7,751 nucleotides of DNA. It comes from JAXFQS01 sp034178815. Its GTDB lineage: Bacteria > Verrucomicrobiota > Kiritimatiellia > RFP12 > DVOR01. Shown piece after piece: positions 1-5,438 of this stretch. The notes under the pieces were generated by a model. It saw only the letters and a program-made list of their open reading frames with translations, made no database searches and was not told where the DNA came from. A program made the position numbers and the translations under genes. Numbering within the stretch: the first letter of the stretch is position 1; the number at the start of each line of letters is the position of its first letter. The DNA lies in the NCBI GenBank assembly GCA_034178815.1, contig JAXFQS010000072.1, positions 1 through 7,751 of the forward strand. Direction: 5' to 3'.

Positions 1-527
1 CCGGCAAAGGCCGCCCCGTGGCGAGCCTCGTCCTTGCACATCTCGTGCACCGTGTCGTGAATCGCGTCCAGCCCCAGCTCCTTGGCGCGCTTGGCCAGCA
101 TCAACTTGCCTTCGCAGGCACCGTGCTCCGCCTCGACACGCTTCTGGAGATTGGTCTTGGTGCAAGGATCGACCACTTCGCCCAGCAATTCGGCGAACTT
201 CGCGGCATGCTCCGCCTCCTCGATCGCGATACGCTTGTAAGCCTCCGCAACCTCCGGATAGCCCTGACGGTCGGCAACCCGGCTCATCGCCAGATACATC
301 CCGACCTCCGTGCACTCACCGCTGAAATTGGCCCGAAGACCGTCGAGAAACGCCTGGTCCGTCACACTCTTGGCAACCCCGACGCGATGCTCGTCAGCCC
401 AAGTCAGCGCCCCATCTTCGGCCTTCACCGTGAACTTCGACCCGTCCACACCGCACTGAGGACACTTCGCCGGCGGCTCATTGCCCTCGTAGACATACCC
501 GCAAACCGGGCAGACATACTTCTTCAT
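1..527 (-). CDS. Reverse rubrerythrin (rubredoxin domain + diiron domain), C-terminus cut by window edge
   Basis: The visible 175 residues start at the ATG at 527-525. Residues 1-36 form a rubredoxin-like knuckle with two CxxC pairs (C6/C9 in CPVCG and C22/C25 in CPQCG). The diiron four-helix part follows from about residue 50, with the expected ligand helices: E71/E74 in GECTEVGMY, E104-H107 in EEAEH, and E167-H170 in DEARHGAAF. The rubredoxin domain is N-terminal, the reverse of classical rubrerythrin; this order is typical of anaerobe 'reverse rubrerythrin'/NADH peroxidase proteins of about 180-195 residues, so probably only the last few to 20 residues are missing. By family knowledge it is a cytoplasmic peroxidase reducing H2O2 (and indirectly O2) with electrons from NAD(P)H through partner proteins. 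An AAGGA at 540-536 lies 8 nt before the ATG and supports this start. It is transcribed away from the operon at 824. The electron donor cannot be read from the sequence. Confidence 0.92.
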   Translation of the reverse strand, partial: MKKYVCPVCGYVYEGNEPPAKCPQCGVDGSKFTVKAEDGALTWADEHRVGVAKSVTDQAFLDGLRANFSGECTEVGMYLAMSRVADRQGYPEVAEAYKRIAIEEAEHAAKFAELLGEVVDPCTKTNLQKRVEAEHGACEGKLMLAKRAKELGLDAIHDTVHEMCKDEARHGAAFA

Positions 528-535
528 ATTCCTGA

Positions 536-542
536 TCCTTCC
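536..542 (-). promoter_or_regulatory. Shine-Dalgarno of the rubrerythrin gene
   Basis: Read on the minus strand this is GGAAGGA, with its AAGGA core 8 nt before the ATG at 527. It is the strongest ribosome-binding site in the window and fixes the start codon. Confidence 0.6.
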
Positions 543-590
543 GGCAAGACAGCCCCGCCATCTGCAGAACCTTACCCTGCCGTTGACAAG

Positions 591-619
591 AAGGTAGCAA
601 GTTTTTGAGATAATGTCAA
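591..619 (-). promoter_or_regulatory. Probable sigma70-type promoter of the rubrerythrin gene
   Basis: On the minus strand a perfect TTGACA (-35, positions 619-614) is followed after exactly 17 bases by TACCTT (-10, positions 596-591; 3 of 6 consensus bases including the first A and last T). The predicted start of transcription is near 584, leaving a leader of roughly 55-60 nt before the ATG. The -35 box is the right arm of a TTGACA/TGTCAA inverted repeat whose left arm (583-588) sits on the predicted transcription start. The -10 is weak, so activation by a regulator is conceivable. Confidence 0.45.
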
Positions 620-699
620 ATCTATTCCAACATTCGTACCAACCTCTCTCCCCAAGACCAGCCTACCGACGAACCCCCGCCCAGAACATCTCTTTAGGC

Positions 700-728
700 T
701 TGCTTTTTCCACCCCAAACAGGCATACT
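700..728 (+). promoter_or_regulatory. Weak candidate promoter for the rightward operon
   Basis: TTGCTT (700-705) is followed after 17 bases by CATACT (723-728), which matches TATAAT at 4 of 6 positions. It is the best pair seen upstream of 824 at standard spacing. An alternative is GATAAT (609-614), but its upstream TTGACA (583-588) lies 20 bases away, too far for an ordinary promoter. The dyad at 744-755 would fall just downstream of the -10 box, where an operator could act. Confidence 0.2.
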
Positions 729-823
729 ATCCTCTAATCCGACGGCACGGGTGCCAACCTAACGCGCCCAAACCGCCCAATTAGGCAACCCGCATCTCGT
801 CAACACGCCGCCCTAGACAACTT

Positions 824-1816
824 ATGAATAACACCCCCGTTCCTCAGAACCTCCCCGAAGAACTCCTACCCCTCTACGACTGGTGGAAATCCAAAGGTCC
901 CAAGACCCTTGTCCAGCTTGCCCTGGCCGCGTTCGTAGCCATTGCCCTCTATGCCTTCTGGCAATGGCGCCAAGCCCGTCTCGACCAGGCGTCTGCCCAG
1001 ATCACGGCCGCCCAAAGCGTCGACGAACTCGAAGCAGCCGAGGCGCGCTATGGCAGTACTGGCGCGGGCTCCTTGCTGCAACTCCGTCTCGCTCGCGCCT
1101 ATTACGACCTCTCGCGGTATGACGACGCGCTCGCGACCTACAACGCATTTCTGACCCGCAATGCAAACCACTCCTTCGCCCCTGTCGCGCGCCTTGGCAT
1201 CGCCGCGACCCAGGAAGCAATGGGCGACTATCCTGCCGCCCAAGAGGCGTACACCCAACTTGACGAGCCCGCCACTCCTGCCTATCTGCTTCCTGAGGCC
1301 AAACTGGGAATCGTCCGGGTGCTCTTCCTTTCCGGCAAGAGGGACGAAGCCGCCGCGCAGCTCGAAGCCTTTCTTGCCGACCCTGCCAACAAGGAGTGGG
1401 AGACCTTCGCCCGCAACCTCAAGGAGACGCTGCGAACCTACAAACCCCGTGTCCGTCCGAGTCTGATGAATCTTGCCGACGCCATTGCACCTGTTGCCGC
1501 GAAAGATGCCCCAGCGGCGCCCGAAAACAAACCATCCGACGAGGCGAAAGCGGCTCCTAAACCTGTTGCGCCCGCGCCTGCCAAAGCCTCCGAAACCAAG
1601 CCTGCTCCTGCCGCGACAGATGCCCCGAAAGCCGCCGCGGCGAAGCCGGCTACGGATGCGAAGGCTGCCCCCAAGGCCCCGGAAGCCAAACCCGCGCCTG
1701 TTCCCGCCGCCAAGCCGGCCGCGGATGCGAAGGCTGCCTCCAAGGCCCCGGAAGCCAAACCCGCGCCTGTTCCCGCAGCCAAGCCGACCGACGCCGCGAA
1801 AGGTGCGAGCAAATAA
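824..1816 (+). CDS. Membrane-anchored TPR protein with Ala/Pro/Lys-rich tail
   Basis: A 330-residue protein in three parts. Residues 1-28 are a short N-terminus with basic residues K22, K24 and K27 near the membrane. Residues 29-47 are one hydrophobic helix, probably a signal anchor. Residues ~60-205 are helical TPR-like repeats, with recognisable pieces such as LARAYYDLSRYDDALATYN (about residues 91-109) and LGIAATQEAMGDYPAAQEAY. From about residue 213 the tail is low complexity (A, P, K, E, D) and contains a duplicated 23-residue unit. The layout recalls YfgM-like proteins, which have one transmembrane helix and periplasmic TPRs, but no orthology is claimed. TPR regions bind protein partners; the flexible tail may span the envelope or cell wall. 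No Shine-Dalgarno precedes the ATG. The gene ends in tandem stops (TAA TAG, 1814-1819). It is the first gene of the probable operon, 34 bp before the VanZ-like gene. The precise role is unknown. Confidence 0.87.
   Translation: MNNTPVPQNLPEELLPLYDWWKSKGPKTLVQLALAAFVAIALYAFWQWRQARLDQASAQITAAQSVDELEAAEARYGSTGAGSLLQLRLARAYYDLSRYDDALATYNAFLTRNANHSFAPVARLGIAATQEAMGDYPAAQEAYTQLDEPATPAYLLPEAKLGIVRVLFLSGKRDEAAAQLEAFLADPANKEWETFARNLKETLRTYKPRVRPSLMNLADAIAPVAAKDAPAAPENKPSDEAKAAPKPVAPAPAKASETKPAPAATDAPKAAAAKPATDAKAAPKAPEAKPAPVPAAKPAADAKAASKAPEAKPAPVPAAKPTDAAKGASK
1655..1792 (+). repeat. Two tandem 69-bp in-frame repeats in the TPR gene tail
   Basis: Units at 1655-1723 and 1724-1792 are directly adjacent, 69 bp each, and differ at 5 positions by my alignment. 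Each encodes a 23-residue unit built around DAKAA-KAPEAKPAPVPAAKP. Because the length is a multiple of three, gain or loss of a unit keeps the reading frame. The close nucleotide identity, including wobble bases, indicates a recent duplication by slippage or unequal recombination. Shorter related pieces precede it (about 1540-1654). Confidence 0.9.
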
Positions 1817-1833
1817 TAGTCGCGGGTGCTTAC

Positions 1834-1841
1834 GAAGGGGG
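1834..1841 (+). promoter_or_regulatory. Shine-Dalgarno of the VanZ-like gene
   Basis: The run GAAGGGGG ends 9 nt before the ATG at 1851 and is purine-rich and complementary to the 16S tail through its AGG/GG core. It supports independent initiation of this second operon gene rather than coupling to the TPR gene. Confidence 0.45.
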
Positions 1842-1850
1842 TAGACTCCA

Positions 1851-2309
1851 ATGCGCCCGAGCCATCCATTCCTACGCACCATTCCGTTGCTGATAGGCAT
1901 TGGAATCGTTATCGTCGGTTGCTTCCTTTCCCCCGCGATTTGCGATTCGGCATTGGGCAAGATAGCCGACGCAGGCTACCCCGACCCATCCTGTGTCATC
2001 CACTATTGCTGTTTTCTGGCGCTGGCCTTTTCGGTCAATCTGGCGTTGCCGCCGACACGACGAAAGGGGATTGGCGCAACGCTTCTGGTGTCGCTGGGGG
2101 TGTTTGCCTTCAGCGCGATGCTTGAGTATCTCCAGCCGCTGGCCGGGCGAACCACCGAGGCTGTGGATTTACTCGCCAACGGGGTTGGGGTTGCCACCTT
2201 TTTCATCCTCTACCGCCTCTTCCGGCGACGGGAAGTCGCTGTGCCGTCGGACTACTCCATTGCGCGCCAAGCGGTCGCCGCCTACCGTAGCCGACACCAT
2301 CGTCCATGA
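1851..2309 (+). CDS. VanZ-like family membrane protein
   Basis: A 152-residue protein with about four hydrophobic helices (residues ~11-30, 48-66, 74-91 and 105-121) and a basic C-terminus. The VanZ-family signature is visible: H51 in the second helix, then E92-x-x-Q95 at the end of the third, R100, D106 and N110 (in the segment EYLQPLAGRTTEAVDLLAN). VanZ was named for low-level teicoplanin resistance in enterococci, but most chromosomal members have no assigned function, so no resistance claim is made. The length fits stand-alone VanZ-like proteins. Its stop overlaps the rarA start (ATGA, 2306-2309), so the two are probably translationally coupled. Location is the cytoplasmic membrane. Confidence 0.87.
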   Translation: MRPSHPFLRTIPLLIGIGIVIVGCFLSPAICDSALGKIADAGYPDPSCVIHYCCFLALAFSVNLALPPTRRKGIGATLLVSLGVFAFSAMLEYLQPLAGRTTEAVDLLANGVGVATFFILYRLFRRREVAVPSDYSIARQAVAAYRSRHHRP

Positions 2310-3643
2310 ACGAAGAGAGCCTATTCGACGAGCCAGAACGGGGCGAAGCGTTGGCTCCTGGCGGACAGAGACCACCCCTCCCCGCGCGGATGCGGCCGCA
2401 AACCCTCGACGAGATCGTGGGGCAACGCCACATCCTAGCGCCCGGCAAATTGTTGCGCCGGATCATTGAGGCCGACCGCTTCACCAACCTCATATTCTAC
2501 GGGCCTCCGGGTTGCGGCAAGACGACCCTGGCGGAGGTCATCGCGCGGGCCACCAGACGCCGCTTCGAGCGATGCAGCGGCGTGCTCTCGAATGTCGCGA
2601 CGCTGCGTTCGGTCTGCGAGCACGCGCGCAACCTCCGGGGCGGCGTCGGGACAGTCTTGTTCATCGACGAAATCCACCGCTTCAGCAAATCGCAACAGGA
2701 TGTGCTACTGCCCTATGTGGAAGATGGCTCGGTGACCCTTATCGGCGCCACGACCCACCACCCGCAAATCTTCATCAACACCCCCTTGACCTCGCGGTCG
2801 CTCGTCTTCGAACTCAAACCGCTCACGCAGGAGGAAGTCATCGACCTGCTCCGGCGGGCGCTGACAGACCGGACGAACGGGTTGGGACAGGAGCCCGGGA
2901 AGGTCTCCGACGAGGCGCTGGCTTTCCTTGCGGACATCACGGAGGGGGACGCGAGAAGGGCGCTGACGGCGCTTGAAGTGGCGGTGCTTTCGACCCCGGA
3001 TGGGGAGCAGGTCTCGCTTGGCGCGATGGAGGAATGTGTCCAGCGGCGGCAGGTTTGCTACGACCGGAATGAAGAGGGTCATTACGACACCATCTCCGCA
3101 TTCATTAAATCAGTCCGGGGTTCGGATGCGCACGCGGCGATCTATTGGCTGGCCAAGATGCTGGAGGGCGGAGAGGATCCAAGGTTCATCGCGCGAAGGT
3201 TGGTGATCCTCGCGTCGGAGGATATCGGGAACGCGGATCCAAGGGGACTGACGGTGGCGGTCTCGGCAATGCAGGCGGTGGAATTCATCGGTATGCCGGA
3301 GGCCCGGATTACTTTGGCGCAGGCGACGACTTACCTTGCGACGGCGCCGAAGTCGAACGCCTCTTACCTGGCAATCGACGAAGCGTTGGGGGACATTCGT
3401 GCGCACCGTGCGGAGCGGATACCGGAACATTTGATCAATCGTCCGGTCGAGGCGGTGGGGAAGTCGAAAGCGGCTTATCGCTATCCGCACGACTATCCGT
3501 ACGGCTGGGTCGAGCAGACTTACGCGCCGAACGATACGCCCTACTACCGCCCGGTCTCGCGTGGCTACGAGGAGACGATTGCCAAGCGCATGGCGTTCTT
3601 CGATTCGCTCAAGAAGCGTTGTCCGCCGGCCACTTCTGGCTGA
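2306..3643 (+). CDS. rarA: Replication-associated recombination protein A (RarA/MgsA), AAA+ ATPase
   Basis: A 445-residue clamp-loader-like AAA+ ATPase acting at stalled or damaged replication forks in the cytoplasm. Seen in order: N-terminal family motif PARMRPQTLDEIVGQ (residues 26-40); Walker A GPPGCGKTT (66-74); Walker B VLFIDEIHRF (117-126); sensor-1 region GATTHHP (147-153); arginine-finger candidate R164 in TSRS; sensor 2 in GDARRALTALE (214-224, R217). From about residue 252 comes the RarA-type oligomerisation domain, with YDTISAFIKSVRGSD (260-274), LASEDIGNADP and the late YRYPHDYP motif. Length matches the family (about 420-450). Most RarA proteins read GATTENP where this one has GATTHHP. 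There is no Shine-Dalgarno; the ATG overlaps the VanZ-like stop. The acyltransferase gene follows after 22 bp. Confidence 0.96.
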   Translation: MNEESLFDEPERGEALAPGGQRPPLPARMRPQTLDEIVGQRHILAPGKLLRRIIEADRFTNLIFYGPPGCGKTTLAEVIARATRRRFERCSGVLSNVATLRSVCEHARNLRGGVGTVLFIDEIHRFSKSQQDVLLPYVEDGSVTLIGATTHHPQIFINTPLTSRSLVFELKPLTQEEVIDLLRRALTDRTNGLGQEPGKVSDEALAFLADITEGDARRALTALEVAVLSTPDGEQVSLGAMEECVQRRQVCYDRNEEGHYDTISAFIKSVRGSDAHAAIYWLAKMLEGGEDPRFIARRLVILASEDIGNADPRGLTVAVSAMQAVEFIGMPEARITLAQATTYLATAPKSNASYLAIDEALGDIRAHRAERIPEHLINRPVEAVGKSKAAYRYPHDYPYGWVEQTYAPNDTPYYRPVSRGYEETIAKRMAFFDSLKKRCPPATSG

Positions 3644-3665
3644 ACTTCAATCCTTTCTCTGACCT

Positions 3666-5438
3666 ATGACCAGACGCTACCAAATCCCCTGCGAGAACGC
3701 TTTTCTCAAGCCTTTCTGCCGTTTGGCGGAGTGGATTTTCGGTCTTCGGAAGATTGACCTGCTGCACGATGGAATGGCGGTTCTGCCGCCCGAGATGCAC
3801 TTCCGGGAGAAGGCTCTGGTGCAGTTGGGGGTGGGCTACGATTTCGACCGCGAGCGGCTGGAGCGGCTGCCGAAGGAGGGGCCTCTTGTTGTCGTCGCCA
3901 ATCATCCCTTCGGCGGCATCGAGGGCATCATTCTGCTTTCGCTGCTCAAGCGGCTACGCCCCGATGTCAAGGCGATGGCCAACTACATTCTCGGGGTCTT
4001 CACCGAGATGAAGGAAGATTTCATACTGGTCGATCCATTCGCAGGAAAGGGGTCTGTTGCTGCCAACCTCCGCCCCATAAAGGAGTCAATCTCTTGGTTG
4101 AAAGGTGGGCATGTCTTGATTGTCTTCCCGGCGGGCGAAGTCTCCAGCCTCGACCTGAGGCGTCTGCGCGTGCGTGACAAGCCCTGGAGCCCGATGATCG
4201 CCTCCATCGTCCGCAAGACCAACGCCACCGTTGCCCCCCTCTACTTGCCCGGGCGAAACACCCTCTTCTTCCAGTTTGCCGGTCTGATCCACCCCATTCT
4301 GCGCACCATCCTTCTCCCCCGCCAGATGCTCCGCCTCAAAGGGAAAGTCATCCGCGTCGAGATTGGATCGCCCCTTCCCCCGAAAACCTATGCGCCCCAC
4401 GCCGGTGACGACAAACGCCTCATCCTCTACTTCCGCTTCCGCTCCTACCTGCTCGCCGAACGCAAAAAACGCCGCCTTGTCCTCAGACACGCCCTCCAGC
4501 AGGAACCCATCGTCGAGCCGGAACCCCTTCAGACCCTCCTCGACGAACTCGCCGCCCTCCCCCCCGAGCGCCGACTCGTCGACAACGGAAACCTCCAAGT
4601 CTGGTGCGCCCCCGCAAAAGAGATTCCCCACATCCTGCGCGAAATCGGCCGCCTGCGCGAAATCACCTTCCGTATGGTCGGTGAAGGAACCGGCAACAGC
4701 ATCGACCTCGACGAATACGACCCCTACTACTGGCACATGTTCCTCTGGAACAATGAAAAACAGGAGATTATCGGCTGCTACCGCATCGGCTTGACCGACG
4801 AAATCGTCCGCGAACACGGCATCCAAGGCCTCTACATCCGATCCCTCTTCAAGTTCGACCAGCGCCTGCTCAACACCATCGGTCCCTTCGCTGAAATGGG
4901 CCGATCCTTCGTCCGCACCGAATACCAGAGAGCCATCACCTCCCTCCCGCTACTCTGGAAAGGAATCGCCGTCTTCATGGCCCGCGCACGCCGCTACCGC
5001 ACCCTGATGGGCCCCGTCTCCATCACCAACGAATACCGCCAAGCCTCGCGTTGCATGATGATCCGCTGCCTGCGCCATACCTGCTGGATGCCCGAACTCG
5101 CACGCCTCGTCTCCTCCCGAATCCCCCCGAAAAAACCCTTGCGCGCCGAGTGGAGCCTCCCCGAATACGACACCTTCCTCCACGATATCGACCAAGTCGG
5201 CGAATATGTCGAAGAAATCGAACCAAACGGCTACGGCATACCCATCCTCATCAACCAATACCTCAAACTCGCCGGAAGACTCATCTGCTTCAACCTCGAC
5301 CCCGAGTTCAGTTCCGTAGTCGACGGATTCATCGTAGTCGACCTCACCCAGACACCCCAGCGCATCCTCAAGCGCTACATGGGCGCCGAACTCAAAGGCT
5401 TCTACGACTACTGGCACATTCCGCTGGAGACTGCCTGA
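3666..5438 (+). CDS. Two-domain acyltransferase: lysophospholipid-type + GNAT/OlsB-type (OlsF-like)
   Basis: A 590-residue protein with two acyltransferase modules. Residues ~60-270 form a PlsC-type module with N79-H80-P-F-G-G-I-E-G87 (variant of the catalytic HX4D motif) and FPAGEVSS (154-161, glycerol-phosphate-site-like motif). Residues ~285-590 form a GNAT-like module of the OlsB/N-acyl amino acid synthase type, with REITFR and GEGTGNSIDLDEYD (about 331-352), YYWHMFLWN (354-362), EIIGCYRIG (367-375), EMGRSFVR (410-417) and LWKGIAVFMARARRYRTLMGPVSI. By family knowledge the OlsB-type part N-acylates an amino acid with a 3-hydroxyacyl group from acyl-ACP, and the PlsC-type part O-acylates the product; the same arrangement is found in bifunctional OlsF, which makes ornithine lipids. 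The amino acid here (ornithine, glycine or other) cannot be told. No Shine-Dalgarno is evident at 3666. The stop overlaps the recN ATG by one base. Strand composition changes near 4190. Confidence 0.9.
   Translation: MTRRYQIPCENAFLKPFCRLAEWIFGLRKIDLLHDGMAVLPPEMHFREKALVQLGVGYDFDRERLERLPKEGPLVVVANHPFGGIEGIILLSLLKRLRPDVKAMANYILGVFTEMKEDFILVDPFAGKGSVAANLRPIKESISWLKGGHVLIVFPAGEVSSLDLRRLRVRDKPWSPMIASIVRKTNATVAPLYLPGRNTLFFQFAGLIHPILRTILLPRQMLRLKGKVIRVEIGSPLPPKTYAPHAGDDKRLILYFRFRSYLLAERKKRRLVLRHALQQEPIVEPEPLQTLLDELAALPPERRLVDNGNLQVWCAPAKEIPHILREIGRLREITFRMVGEGTGNSIDLDEYDPYYWHMFLWNNEKQEIIGCYRIGLTDEIVREHGIQGLYIRSLFKFDQRLLNTIGPFAEMGRSFVRTEYQRAITSLPLLWKGIAVFMARARRYRTLMGPVSITNEYRQASRCMMIRCLRHTCWMPELARLVSSRIPPKKPLRAEWSLPEYDTFLHDIDQVGEYVEEIEPNGYGIPILINQYLKLAGRLICFNLDPEFSSVVDGFIVVDLTQTPQRILKRYMGAELKGFYDYWHIPLETA
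5426..5429 (+). promoter_or_regulatory. Shine-Dalgarno of recN
   Basis: GGAG lies 8 nt before the ATG at 5438, inside the end of the acyltransferase gene. Together with the TGATG overlap it decides for 5438 as the start; the frame stays open far upstream (to 5051), but that extension encodes only Arg/Pro/His-rich shadow sequence. Confidence 0.55.

Larger units (their letters stand above)
528..823. other. Divergent intergenic region between rubrerythrin and the TPR gene
   Basis: No convincing small gene, tRNA or riboswitch is visible. The left part holds the leftward promoter and Shine-Dalgarno. The middle and right parts are C-rich and poor in coding character. A short dyad GGCAC-GG-GTGCC lies at 744-755, just downstream of the weak rightward promoter candidate. 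The hexamer CGCCCA occurs twice (764-769 and 774-779). No Shine-Dalgarno is seen before the start at 824. Confidence 0.6.

Noticed and set aside
18..608. Plus-strand open frame of 196 codons at the left edge
   Set aside because: It is the antisense shadow of the rubrerythrin gene, whose CxxC pairs and diiron ligands are clear on the minus strand.
744..755. GGCACGGGTGCC as a terminator or strong hairpin
   Set aside because: Its arms are only 5 bases with a 2-base loop and no T-tract; at best it is a short operator-like dyad.
866..1960. Long minus-strand open frame (364 codons) opposite the TPR gene
   Set aside because: Translation is Gly/Arg/Phe-rich and simply mirrors the Ala/Pro/Lys tail on the other strand; it has no domain, and the plus-strand gene has a transmembrane helix and TPR pattern.
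1851..2309. Reading the VanZ-like gene as a glycopeptide-resistance determinant
   Set aside because: Only family membership is visible; there are no vanHAX or vanRS genes nearby and most chromosomal VanZ-like proteins have no shown role in resistance.
4086..4826. Minus-strand open frame of 246 codons, acidic and valine/glycine-rich
   Set aside because: It lies wholly opposite conserved acyltransferase motifs and its composition is what the complement of C-rich wobble positions produces.
5051..5437. Upstream extension of the recN frame by 129 codons
   Set aside because: The extension is Arg/Pro/His-rich and overlaps the conserved OlsB-type module in another frame; RecN proteins begin at the MLLHLSVRDLAII segment, which has its own Shine-Dalgarno.
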